Shown: positions 1-7,943 of the stretch, piece after piece
Numbering within the stretch: the stretch's first letter is position 1
Layout of the letters: every line of letters starts with the position of its first letter
Source: Planctomycetia bacterium
GTDB taxonomy: Bacteria; Planctomycetota; Planctomycetia; Pirellulales; JALHLM01
DNA length: 33,082 nt
Assembly (NCBI GenBank): GCA_034440135.1
Contig: JAWXBP010000171.1
Coordinates: 1-33,082, forward strand
Direction of reading: 5' to 3'
Notes under the pieces: model-generated
The model's input: the letters and a program-made list of their open reading frames with translations, nothing else
Databases searched by the model: none
What the model was told of the DNA's origin: nothing
Translations under genes and position numbers: made by a program

Positions 1-848
1 ACATCCTGTTCGTTATTGGCGGCGATGGCAGCTTGCGCGGAGCCATGTCGATCGTCAAGGAAGTCACCGATCGATGCTCGAAGATTGCCGTTGTCGGTAT
101 CCCCAAGACGATCGACAACGACATCATGTACATCGACCAGAGCTTCGGTTTTCAGACCGCGTTCTCGCTGGCGACCGAATCGATCCGCGCCGCGCATTCC
201 GAAGCCAAGTCGTCGCCGAACGGCATCGGTCTCGTGAAAGTCATGGGCCGTCACTCCGGCTTCATCGCCTGCTACGCGGCGCTCGCCAAGAACGATGCCA
301 ACTTCGTGCTGATTCCCGAGGTATCGTTCGAACTCGACGGTCCGCACGGCCTGCTGCCGGCGATACAAGATCGACTCCAACGCCGCGGCCACGCGGTGAT
401 CGTCGTCGCGGAAGGGGCCGGGCAATCGCTGATGGATTGTTGCGCCAACGGCACCGACGCTTCGGGCAACAAGCGCCTTGGCGACATCGGCACGTTGCTC
501 AAGCAGAAAATCACGGCCCATTTCGATGGCCTGGGCATCGAGCTGAATCTCAAATACATCGACCCCAGCTACCTGATTCGCAGCGTCCCGGCCAACCCGT
601 TCGACAGTGTTTACTGCCTGCGATTGGCGCACAACGCGGTTCACGCCGCGATGTGCGGCCGCACGGAAACGGTCGTCGGCCGGTGGCATGGTCGCTTCGT
701 CCACGTGCCGATCCCGCTGGCGATTCGCGCCCGCAATCAAGTCGACCCGAACGGCGACTTGTGGATGTCCGTGCTGGAGGCGACCGGCCAGCCGCCGTCA
801 TTCAATCACGGCCTGACGCCGGAGTTGACGGTGAAGGGGGACAATTGA
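1..848 (+). CDS. 6-phosphofructokinase, plant-like type (5' truncated)
   Basis: Phosphorylates fructose 6-phosphate to fructose 1,6-bisphosphate in glycolysis. The reading frame is open from the window edge, so the N-terminus is missing; the TGA stop is at 846-848. Visible motifs are GGDGS near the left edge (nucleotide-binding), PKTIDNDI (substrate/catalytic loop), [28 protein letters not shown] and a C-terminal STGQP-like ATGQP. The whole retained part resembles plant ATP-dependent PFKs (group III). The residue after GGD is Gly, as in ATP-using enzymes, while the loop residue before TIDND is Lys, as in PPi-using enzymes; plant ATP-PFKs show the same combination, so ATP is the likelier donor (inference). 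The gene converges with the next one, leaving 10 bases between stop codons. Confidence 0.93.
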   Translation, partial: ILFVIGGDGSLRGAMSIVKEVTDRCSKIAVVGIPKTIDNDIMYIDQSFGFQTAFSLATESIRAAHSEAKSSPNGIGLVKVMGRHSGFIACYAALAKNDANFVLIPEVSFELDGPHGLLPAIQDRLQRRGHAVIVVAEGAGQSLMDCCANGTDASGNKRLGDIGTLLKQKITAHFDGLGIELNLKYIDPSYLIRSVPANPFDSVYCLRLAHNAVHAAMCGRTETVVGRWHGRFVHVPIPLAIRARNQVDPNGDLWMSVLEATGQPPSFNHGLTPELTVKGDN

Positions 849-858
849 TCGCGTGTAG

Positions 859-1491
859 CTAGGCTTGCCGCGCGATCGGCACCAGGGGCTTGCTGCCGTT
901 GGCGGTGGGTAATTGCGGCAAATGGTCGTAGAACGCTGGCGGAAGTTTCTTAAGCCAGATGGCGTGCTTGTCGATGCGTTGGACGTGAATGGTGCGGCTG
1001 CCAATGGAGCCAACGACAGCGCCGGCGATCATGGTTGCGATGCCAGTGAAGATTAGCATGATCGCCCAGTCGGGCGGGCTGGGCCTCCCGATGAAGGAGA
1101 AGATGACGCCTATTTGCGCCAGGCCAAGACACGCGATCACCCAGGCGGCCGCGATCATGCGGCGACGGCGACGCGCATGGGCGTCGCACAGCGCGAAATA
1201 AACGACGCCCTTCTTCTGAAAGACCAACGCGAGGATCACGAAGATCGGGACGCTCAACAGAATCGTGAGTGCGAGCCAAGGGTTGTACCAATGCACGTTT
1301 TTCTTGCGCAACGGCAATTCGGTCGGCTCGCCGCAACGTACGCAACGCGGCGGCAACGTGCCTTCGCGCGGGAGCAACAGATAATTCGCCCAGCGCCAGT
1401 TCGCTTTCGGATCGTCGAGCTCCACTTCGCCAGAGCCATTGATTGGCGGCGCTGCATATTGCGGTGAGGCGTAGGGATTCTGGTCTTCCAT
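859..1491 (-). CDS. Small multi-pass membrane protein, NPYASP N-terminus
   Basis: Function unknown. The 210-residue product starts MEDQNPYASPQ; short N-termini with NPYxSP are common in planctomycete membrane proteins (recalled, not searched). A CVRCGEP motif near residue 60 could bind a metal but has only one Cys pair. Three hydrophobic stretches follow: LALTILLSVPIFVILALVF, IAAAWVIACLGLAQIGVIF and WAIMLIFTGIATMIAGAVV. The tail contains IWLKKLPPAFYDHLP, a pattern I recall from a planctomycete-specific uncharacterised family. The frame stays open upstream into bioF, but the ATG at 1491 fits the NPYASP start and follows the bioF stop by 31 bases, so the two are probably co-transcribed. No strong ribosome site is visible. 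Confidence 0.8.
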   Translation of the reverse strand: MEDQNPYASPQYAAPPINGSGEVELDDPKANWRWANYLLLPREGTLPPRCVRCGEPTELPLRKKNVHWYNPWLALTILLSVPIFVILALVFQKKGVVYFALCDAHARRRRRMIAAAWVIACLGLAQIGVIFSFIGRPSPPDWAIMLIFTGIATMIAGAVVGSIGSRTIHVQRIDKHAIWLKKLPPAFYDHLPQLPTANGSKPLVPIARQA

Positions 1492-1522
1492 GTCTGGATG
1501 ATCGCCGACTGGGAGCGCAGAA

Positions 1523-2680
1523 TCAAGCGCTGATGAGCGACTCAACGAGTTGGGCGAGCATCTCCGGCGTATGCCCGGCCGCGAGGCTGATGCGCAGGCA
1601 GGCTTTGCCGACCGGCACCGTCGGCGGGCGAATTGCCGGGACCCAGACGCCATGTTCGCGAAGTTTCGAAGCGGCGGCGAGGGCCCGCTGCTCGTCGCCG
1701 AAAATGATGGGGATGATCTGACTTGCCGATGGGCCGATGTCCCAACCAGCGGCGCAGAGTTGTTCGCGCAGACGGGCGGCCGTCGCGAGGAGCTTGGTGC
1801 GCGTCTCCGGCTCGCGCTCGACGATGTCGAGCGCCTCCAGCGCCGCCGCGCATACCGGCGGCGGCGGCGCGGTCGAGAAGACGTACGAGCGGGCGCGGTT
1901 GGCAATCCAATCGATCAACGCCTGGCTGCCAGCGACGAAGCCGCCGGAGGCGCCAAGAGCCTTGCTGAGCGTGCCGACGCGAACAGGGACGCGATCTTCG
2001 ACGCCAAGATGTTCCGCCACGCCGCGCCCGCGCTCGCCGAACACGCCGGTGGCGTGGGCTTCGTCGACATGCAACATGCAGTCGTAACGCTCAGCCAATT
2101 GGCACAGATCCGGCAATGGCGCGAGATCACCGTCCATGCTGAACAGCGAGTCGGTGACGATCAACCGCCGGCGAAATCCGGAAGCCTCGCGCAGCAGTGA
2201 TTTCAAATGTTCGCAATCGTTGTGACGGTACACCTGCACCGCCGCGCGCGAGAGCCTGCAACCGTCGATCAGACTAGCATGGTTGAGCGCGTCGCTGAAC
2301 ACCACATCGCCTTCGGCAACGAGCGCCGGGATCACGCCGGAGTTGGCCGCGAAGCCGGTGTTGAAGAGGATCGCCGCCTCCGTGCCTTCAAACTCGGCGA
2401 TGCGCAATTCCAACTTTTCGTGAAGCACGGAACGCCCGGTGACCAGCGGACTGGCGCCGGCGCCCCAGCCGAATTCTTGCGCAGCTGATGAGACGGCGGC
2501 AGCGAGACGCGGGTCGCTGGCGAGGCCGAGATAATCGTTAGCCCCGAAGTTGATGTACCGCCGGCCGTCGATGGTGATCAACGGGCCTTGCGCCCCATCG
2601 TGTGCGTTCAACCGACGGCGCAGAGCGCGGGCGTCAAGATCTTCGAGGGCGGCGTCAATCCAGGAGAGCGGGTCAGGCAT
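1523..2680 (-). CDS. bioF: 8-amino-7-oxononanoate synthase
   Basis: PLP-dependent alpha-oxoamine synthase that condenses a pimeloyl thioester with L-alanine to give 8-amino-7-oxononanoate, the first ring-building step of biotin synthesis, in the cytoplasm. The 385-residue product has the usual family length. It shows NFGANDYLGL near residue 44, GWGAGASPLVTG near 71, the cofactor-contacting DEAHATG at 206-212, and GTLSKALGASGG with the PLP-binding Lys at about residue 240. Other alpha-oxoamine synthases (KBL, ALAS) share this fold, but length and motif details favour BioF. No other biotin gene is visible; the downstream neighbour is a membrane protein gene 31 bases away. No clear Shine-Dalgarno sequence precedes the ATG. 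Confidence 0.9.
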   Translation of the reverse strand: MPDPLSWIDAALEDLDARALRRRLNAHDGAQGPLITIDGRRYINFGANDYLGLASDPRLAAAVSSAAQEFGWGAGASPLVTGRSVLHEKLELRIAEFEGTEAAILFNTGFAANSGVIPALVAEGDVVFSDALNHASLIDGCRLSRAAVQVYRHNDCEHLKSLLREASGFRRRLIVTDSLFSMDGDLAPLPDLCQLAERYDCMLHVDEAHATGVFGERGRGVAEHLGVEDRVPVRVGTLSKALGASGGFVAGSQALIDWIANRARSYVFSTAPPPPVCAAALEALDIVEREPETRTKLLATAARLREQLCAAGWDIGPSASQIIPIIFGDEQRALAAASKLREHGVWVPAIRPPTVPVGKACLRISLAAGHTPEMLAQLVESLISA

Positions 2681-2740
2681 GTGCCGTGCATTTTAGCACA
2701 ACGCCGGGCCGTCGACTCAGGTAGCGGCGCGCAGCGCGCT

Positions 2741-2804
2741 AAGCCCAGGGCAGGCTGTAGAAATCGTCCCATCTGCAACGATTCCTGCAGCCTGCCCTGG
2801 GCTT
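2741..2804. repeat. Near-perfect 27-bp inverted repeat (hairpin)
   Basis: Arms of 27 bases (25 of 27 complementary) beginning AAGCCCAGGGCAGGCTG surround a 10-base loop, CCCATCTGCA. The palindrome lies between the end of the VWA gene and the start of bioF. On the minus strand it is not followed by a T run, so it is not a classical terminator for the VWA gene, though the RNA would fold strongly. It resembles the REP-like palindromes elsewhere in the window but has a different sequence. Confidence 0.8.
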
Positions 2805-2847
2805 TTCTTGAAACAGCGCTCGTTGGAGAAACGGCGATCTGTCCACT

Positions 2848-5313
2848 TTACTTCCCGCCGCTCAACCGTTGCGCCGTCTTCACCAGTTCAATGTACTCGG
2901 CGCGATATCCTTCGGCGTCGCGGGACATGCCCGGCTGGGCCATTTCCAATACCGCGCCGTAGTTCATCGTGCCGGCGTATTGCGAGTGCCGCAGCAGCAT
3001 GCCGAAGGCGGCGACCGACGAGGCGAATTGGAAGTCGGGGCTCGATTGGCCGATTTTCTGTTCGCTGTCGGCGACCGGCGTCTTGATCAGTTTGCTCGTG
3101 TCGCCGTCCGGCTGCTTGTAGCGGAGCTTGAGCATCAGTAGATCGCTCGATTGCTTCGCCGCTTCCGTGGGGCCGCCGACGGACTGGTATTCAAGTTCGT
3201 CCACCGAGGGCGTGTTGACCGGTTCGCCGGCCGGGATGACTTCGTACAGCGCGGTGACGGTATGACCCGCGCCGATCTCGCCGGCGTCTTTCTTGTCGTC
3301 GTTGAAATCTTCCTTGGCGAGGATGCGATTCTCATAGCCGATCAGCCGATATGCGGCCGTTTTCGCCGGGTTGAACTCCAGTTGCAGCTTGACGTCCTTG
3401 GCGATTGTCAGCAGCGTGCCGGAAAGTTGCTCGACCAGCACCTTGCGGGCTTCGCGTTCGGTGTCGATGTAGGCGTAGTTGCCGTTGCCCTTGTCGGAGA
3501 GCTTTTCCAGCGTGGCGTCTTTGAAGTTGCCCATGCCGAAGCCGAGGACCGAAAGGAACACGCCGGACTTGGCTTTGCCTTCGATCAGGCTGACGAGTTG
3601 GCTTTCATCCGTGACGCCGACGTTGAAATCGCCGTCGGTGCAGAGGATCACACGATTCGCTCCGCCCTGGACAAAGTTCTCGACGGCGACCTGGTAGGCT
3701 TGCTCGATGCCGCCGGCGCCGTTGGTGCTGCCGCCAGCTTCGAGCTGATCGAGCGCGGCGAGGATCGTTTCCTTTTGATTGCCCGGCGTGCTGGCGAGCA
3801 CCTGCCCCGAACTGCCGGCGTAAACGACCATCGCGACGCGGTCGTTTTCCGACAGTTGCTCGGTCAGCAGCCGAAGGCCCGTCTTCACGAGTTGCAACTT
3901 GTTGGCGTCCTGCATCGAACCGGAGACGTCGATCAGGAAGACGAGATTCGTCGCCGGGCGCTGGTCGACGGCCACTTCGCGTCCCTTGATGCCAATCCGC
4001 ACCAGCCGATGTTTCGCTTCCCATGGGCACTGCGCCACTTCGACATGCACCGCGAACGGGTCGTCGCCAGTTGGCGGGGCGTAGTCGTAGCTGAAGTAGT
4101 TCAGCATTTCCTCGATCCGCACCGCGCCCGGTGGCGGCAAGGTTTCCTGCGTGAGAAACCGCCGCACATTGGCGTAGGAGGCGGTGTCGACGTCAATCGA
4201 GAACGTGGAAAGCGGTTCCTGCGCGACTTGCTTGAACGGGTTCTCGATGATCTGGTCGTAGGCTTCGGTGTTGGACTCACCGTCTTGAACTTCAACGAAA
4301 TCGGCCCCCAGCGACATCGACGGCGACTTCGCTTCGCTCGACAGTTTCGCCAGCGACTCTTCGGAATAATCGTCCGCGCTCAGTGGCGTCGACAAACGAA
4401 AGTAGGTCGCCGGGCCACTGGCTGTCGCCGGCGAGGCGCCTCGTTGACGATAAGAGCTATCGCCACCTTGAGCGTATCCACGGCCATCATAAAGACCGTC
4501 GCTGGCTCCACCGGCTGGAGGGCCGTAAGGGCTGCCACCTCTCGAACCACCGGCGTAGCCCCCTTGGCCGCCGCCAGCTTGCGCAGGCTGCGAAGCGGGT
4601 TTGTTCGCAGCGACGGAGGCCAGGTCGGAGAGCTGCTTCTCACCTTCACCGCTTTCGGACATCGCTTCGTCGATGGTCGCCGCCTTGTCTTCGCCAGCAC
4701 CTTGCTGCGGCGCGGTGGCATACACCGGTTTCGATACTGTGTAATTCTGTTCCTTTGAGCGAACCTCCCAAACCGGTTTTGCAACGGTGTCGGCGCTGTT
4801 GCCTTCTTGCGTTTCATAGTGAGCGACAGAGCCCTGTTCGTATTCCATACCCATGTCAGTCGGCGTTTCCCCCATGGACGCAAGGACCGGTGGATTAATC
4901 GTCGTCGAGTCTGGGCGAGCAGACGTACCAACTGCGACCTGGTTCGATTGAATCGAGGGCAACACCAGCGCGGTCACCACGCCGCCGATGCCGACGGCGA
5001 CGCCGAGTTCCAGCATGTGCCGCAGTGACCAGAAGCGATGTGCCGGTGCGCTGGTGGCTGCGACCGTCGCGGGTGCGCCGTTGACGGATGGCTCCTGTGC
5101 CAGGATCGCGGCGCGGCGCGCTGCGTCGAGCGCCGGGCCTTGCTCATCGGCGAACGAGGCGCTCAACATGCCGGTCACGCGGCGAATCTCCGCCAGCGCT
5201 TTCGCGGCTTCGGGGGAGTCAGCGAGCTCGCGCTCCAGTTCAGTGCGCGCAGACTCATCGAGCTCGCCAAGAGCGTAGTCGATCAGACGCGGGTCGTCGG
5301 GATCTAGCGACAT
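2848..5313 (-). CDS. VWA-domain (YfbK-like) protein with anti-sigma-like N-terminus
   Basis: An 821-residue protein. Residues 1-60 (DPRLIDYALGELDESAR onward) look like the short helical N-terminus of planctomycete anti-sigma proteins but lack an HxxxCxxC zinc motif. A membrane helix follows at about 101-119, then a long low-complexity linker that is Gly-rich at 245-285. From about 358 (NPFKQVAQEPLSTFSIDVDT) the protein matches YfbK-type N-terminal sequence, then a von Willebrand A domain with the MIDAS motif DVSGS at 462-466, then a DUF3520-like tail. It probably sits in the membrane with the VWA domain on the outer face, and could hold the ECF sigma factor encoded 266 bases upstream (inference). 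GAGGAG precedes the ATG. The gap to the sigma gene is filled with repeats. Confidence 0.88.
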   Translation of the reverse strand: MSLDPDDPRLIDYALGELDESARTELERELADSPEAAKALAEIRRVTGMLSASFADEQGPALDAARRAAILAQEPSVNGAPATVAATSAPAHRFWSLRHMLELGVAVGIGGVVTALVLPSIQSNQVAVGTSARPDSTTINPPVLASMGETPTDMGMEYEQGSVAHYETQEGNSADTVAKPVWEVRSKEQNYTVSKPVYATAPQQGAGEDKAATIDEAMSESGEGEKQLSDLASVAANKPASQPAQAGGGQGGYAGGSRGGSPYGPPAGGASDGLYDGRGYAQGGDSSYRQRGASPATASGPATYFRLSTPLSADDYSEESLAKLSSEAKSPSMSLGADFVEVQDGESNTEAYDQIIENPFKQVAQEPLSTFSIDVDTASYANVRRFLTQETLPPPGAVRIEEMLNYFSYDYAPPTGDDPFAVHVEVAQCPWEAKHRLVRIGIKGREVAVDQRPATNLVFLIDVSGSMQDANKLQLVKTGLRLLTEQLSENDRVAMVVYAGSSGQVLASTPGNQKETILAALDQLEAGGSTNGAGGIEQAYQVAVENFVQGGANRVILCTDGDFNVGVTDESQLVSLIEGKAKSGVFLSVLGFGMGNFKDATLEKLSDKGNGNYAYIDTEREARKVLVEQLSGTLLTIAKDVKLQLEFNPAKTAAYRLIGYENRILAKEDFNDDKKDAGEIGAGHTVTALYEVIPAGEPVNTPSVDELEYQSVGGPTEAAKQSSDLLMLKLRYKQPDGDTSKLIKTPVADSEQKIGQSSPDFQFASSVAAFGMLLRHSQYAGTMNYGAVLEMAQPGMSRDAEGYRAEYIELVKTAQRLSGGK

Positions 5314-5380
5314 TTTTCAGAAACTCCTCACATGAGGAAATGAATGCTGGGTAACCACGAAAGTCACGAACGGCACTGTT

Positions 5381-5514
5381 GTGGCACGGTCTCTGTTGTG
5401 GCACGGTCGGGAGACCTCTGTTGTGGCACGGTCTCCCGACCGTGCCACCGGCCCGACCGAAGGTCTCCATGCGTCGCAAACCCGCCACGTGGCACGGTCG
5501 GGAGACCGTGCCAC
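5381..5514. repeat. Cluster of GTGGCACGGTC palindromic repeats (REP-like)
   Basis: Four copies of a motif starting GTGGCACGGTC lie here. Two are truncated (5381-5393 and 5398-5416). Two are complete 26-base palindromes (5423-5448 and 5489-5514) in opposite orientation, so with their flanking TT/AA they form a perfect 28-base inverted repeat around a 40-base spacer. Spacer sequence such as AGGTCTCC is partly shared with the copy near 9.03 kb, which shows this is a dispersed composite element. Frames crossing it give spurious peptides such as VARSGDRAT. It sits in the gap between the ECF sigma gene and the VWA gene. Confidence 0.92.
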
Positions 5515-5579
5515 AACATGCGTCTGCAATCTCTCAGCGTCTCCGCGCCTCTGCGTTTCAATTGGATTCACCGTCTCAC

Positions 5580-6095
5580 TCACGCTTCAACCATCTTTCC
5601 GCGTAAGGTTTTAATCGCCGTGTGCAGCAAGAACCCCACGTTGGTCACGGTGAGATTCGTGACCTCGCTGATTTCCTTGTAGCTCAGTCCGCCTTGAAAC
5701 TTGAGGCGGACGACTTCCTGTTGATTCGTCGGCAGCGTCGACAGCCAGCGCGTCACCGCGGCATGGTCGTCGCGGGCTTCGGCGCGGTAGTCGGGCAGCG
5801 GCTCATGGCTCACGAACGGCGTGGCCACGTCTTCGGCAAGTTCACGCATGCGTCCCTCCTTACGCTTGAAGTCCAACGCCCGGCTCCGGCAGACGCGATA
5901 CAACCACGGCGTCAGGTGTCCGTCCAGGTTGGCCTGGGTCTCGCGGCAGAGCCGGAGAAAGGTTTCCTGAACGATGTCCCGGGCCTGCTCCAAGTCGCCG
6001 ACCAGCCGGCAGGCGTAGCGCATCAGCGGACCTTCGTGACGCTCCAAGGCGTCCCGCAGCCATCGGTCATGCTCCGCCGAACCTTCGCCGCCCAT
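5580..6095 (-). CDS. ECF-type RNA polymerase sigma factor
   Basis: Sigma-70 family protein of 171 residues, the usual ECF length. Region 2 covers roughly residues 20-85 (LMRYACRLVGDLEQARDIVQ, then ETFLRLCRE and PWLYRVCRSRALDFKRK). Region 4 covers about 115-165 (LPTNQQEVVRLKFQGGLSY then KEISEVTNLTVTNVGFLLH, a helix-turn-helix). It would direct RNA polymerase to its own promoter set. The downstream VWA gene on the same strand has an anti-sigma-like N-terminus and membrane helix, a typical arrangement for a membrane-controlled ECF system. The start was chosen as the first ATG of the family-like region; the ribosome site is weak. The target genes are unknown. Confidence 0.92.
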   Translation of the reverse strand: MGGEGSAEHDRWLRDALERHEGPLMRYACRLVGDLEQARDIVQETFLRLCRETQANLDGHLTPWLYRVCRSRALDFKRKEGRMRELAEDVATPFVSHEPLPDYRAEARDDHAAVTRWLSTLPTNQQEVVRLKFQGGLSYKEISEVTNLTVTNVGFLLHTAIKTLRGKMVEA

Positions 6096-6285
6096 TCGAA
6101 TCGCACCCCGGAGAAGTCGTTCCGACCGGGTTCTCTTAGCTGTTCCAAGAATAACAACGCCGGTCGGTCTCGCTTATTAGACGAAACCGACGGCCAGTTC
6201 GGGTCCCAGCGTAGGGCGGGCCGGCATAAAAAGAGAAATCGCCGGAAGCGGGAAAGCGCCGACCACTCCTGAAGGACCTACACAA

Positions 6286-6324
6286 ATAAAACGAGGCCCG
6301 CCGTTTTGGGAACGGCGAGCCTCG
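6286..6324 (-). terminator. Rho-independent terminator of the PEP-CTERM gene
   Basis: On the minus strand, 35 bases after the stop of the PEP-CTERM gene, a 14-bp stem (13 of 14 paired, CGAGGCTCGCCGTT with a CCCAA loop) is followed by a T-rich tract, TTTTATTTG. This is the expected form of an intrinsic terminator and separates that gene from the sigma factor gene downstream. Confidence 0.85.
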
Positions 6325-6358
6325 GCGAGAATTCAAATTCTTGGCAATCGCCAATCGC

Positions 6359-7570
6359 CTAGCGGCGACGGCGCTTCACCAGACCGCAGACGACGCAGCC
6401 AGCCAGGGCCAAGATCGCCGTCGACGGTTCCGGAACGGCGGAGCCGCCTGGCGGGCTGACACCAAAGTTGTTGCGCACGCCGTTCAAGTCGTCCACATTC
6501 ACGACGCCGTCATACGGAAACGCGTCGCCGACCAACGATCCGTCGGTGGCGCCTTGTTCGCCGAAGTTGTTGCGCACGCCGTTGAGATCGGTGATATCCA
6601 CGTCGCCGTCTTCATCCGTGTCGCCGACCTGGAAAACCTCCAGGAACGAGTTCACGGACAATAGGCCCGTGGCCTCGACGAATCCCAGCGCGGGGTCCGC
6701 CGCGGAGTTGTCGGCGAACGTCTCGATGAACTCTCCGCTCAGGCTGTACTTATCAATGCGGCCTGTGCCATCGACAAAGCCGAGACTGCCGACGAGCAGA
6801 CCTCCGTCATTCGGCAGGAGCGCCAGGCTGGCCGGAAAGACGAGCCCCGAAATCGGCGCAAAGGTCGGATCGGGCGCTCCGGTCGTCGCATTGAACTTCA
6901 TGACCGCGCCGGTGAAGCCAGCGGCGACATACAGCGAGTTAGCGTCAACGATCAGGTTGCCTGCGCCCAGCAAGGCTTGATCGGGGCCAATAAACGTCTC
7001 GAAGGACGATGTTGCTTCGTTGTAACGGAGGATCTCGCCGGTGCCGAACGAACTGACCAACAAGTCCCCGTTCGGAGCAAAAGCCAGGCCGGTCCGCCCG
7101 GCAGGCAAGCCGCCGGTCAGTTCGGCGCCGGCGCTCGAGCCGTCCGCATTGAATTGGCCTACCGTCGCACCGTCGAATGCCGCGCCGCCCAGATTGGAAA
7201 CGTAGAACTTGCTGTCGCCCGGCTCAAGCAAGATGCTGGAGGGCGTGGTCAGGCCCTCGGTGACCAGTACGGTAGGGTTGGCCACTTCGAACCCGTTATA
7301 GTCATAGCGCACGATGCTGCTGTTCTGCCGACTGGCGACGTACAGCTTCGACTTGTCAGGGGACAACGCCATGCCATTCGGTTCGTCCAGGTTGATCGGA
7401 TCGTCGACCAAAACGCCAATCAACGAGCCGTCGCTGCCGCCGTAACGGAGCACACGATTCGTCAGCCGGTCGGCAACGAGGATTTCATTTTCTTCGCCAG
7501 CAGGAGCGGCATCCGCCCAGACGCAAGCTAGGAGCGGAACGAGGACGAGAAATCGAAAGCGAGACAACAT
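6359..7570 (-). CDS. Secreted beta-propeller protein with dockerin and PEP-CTERM anchor
   Basis: A 403-residue exported protein of unknown ligand. The start at 7570 is chosen because GGAGGT lies 8 bases upstream and a signal peptide follows (MLSRFRFLVLVPLLACVWAD). An NHL/SMP-30-like repeat region spans about residues 27-310, with recurring PNGxALSPD and LYVAS-type strands. Two dockerin type I calcium-binding repeats lie at about 316-372 (DTDEDGDVDITDLNGVRNNF and DGVVNVDDLNGVRNNFG). The last 25 residues form a PEP-CTERM sorting signal: VPEPST, a hydrophobic helix, then KRRRR, which an exosortase would process. It has its own terminator. In-frame codons upstream of 7570 would bury the signal peptide and were rejected. 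Confidence 0.9.
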   Translation of the reverse strand: MLSRFRFLVLVPLLACVWADAAPAGEENEILVADRLTNRVLRYGGSDGSLIGVLVDDPINLDEPNGMALSPDKSKLYVASRQNSSIVRYDYNGFEVANPTVLVTEGLTTPSSILLEPGDSKFYVSNLGGAAFDGATVGQFNADGSSAGAELTGGLPAGRTGLAFAPNGDLLVSSFGTGEILRYNEATSSFETFIGPDQALLGAGNLIVDANSLYVAAGFTGAVMKFNATTGAPDPTFAPISGLVFPASLALLPNDGGLLVGSLGFVDGTGRIDKYSLSGEFIETFADNSAADPALGFVEATGLLSVNSFLEVFQVGDTDEDGDVDITDLNGVRNNFGEQGATDGSLVGDAFPYDGVVNVDDLNGVRNNFGVSPPGGSAVPEPSTAILALAGCVVCGLVKRRRR

Positions 7571-7943
7571 GCGGGAAACCTCCACGGTGATCAGGGTGCG
7601 ATGCTTCGGGGGCAAAACTAGGCGGCTCGCCGGCGCCGGCGATCATCTCATTGAAGGCCAAAACGGCCCTCGCGGGACCAGTGTGCCTGTGGCGGTTCGG
7701 CGGGCACAAAAGGGCCTGCATCGTTCCTGCCATTCAGGAGCACGAACGACAACCGGGCAGGCTCGCCAAATATGGGGACTCTTACTCTAACTACCCAACC
7801 AGACCACACCCACCCCCCCTGCCGGTGGAGAGCGACAGTGGCCGTGAAGAACATTGAGCTGGAACTAGTAGTTGATCCCGACTATCCTCCGCGCGCAGCG
7901 CGGCGGTGATGCAACGCCAGAATGTGGCCCAAGGAGGGGTGAC
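7571..7943. other. Divergent intergenic region
   Basis: This 373-base stretch separates the divergent PEP-CTERM and endonuclease-family genes and should hold both promoters. I see ribosome sites at each end (GGAGGT for the minus gene, AAGGAGGGGTGAC for the plus gene) but no convincing -35/-10 pair, no strong palindrome and no further gene. Confidence 0.5.

Noticed and set aside
1492-1905. Upstream extension of the small membrane protein into bioF
   Set aside because: It overlaps conserved bioF sequence in another frame and reads as Arg/Ser-rich noise; NPYASP start at 1491 is family-like.
2741-2804. Intrinsic terminator of the VWA gene
   Set aside because: The hairpin is strong but no T run follows on the minus strand, so it is listed as a repeat.
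3151-4758. Long plus-strand open frame opposite the VWA gene
   Set aside because: It lies antisense to a gene with clear domains; its peptide is a GC-driven shadow without recognisable motifs.
5381-5514. CRISPR-like array
   Set aside because: Copies are palindromic, irregularly spaced, partly truncated and inverted to each other, and no cas gene is present.
5344-5614. Overlapping short open frames in all directions near 5.4 kb
   Set aside because: They are translations of the GTGGCACGGTC palindromes (VARSGDRAT, WHGRETVPQ) with no domain or ribosome site.
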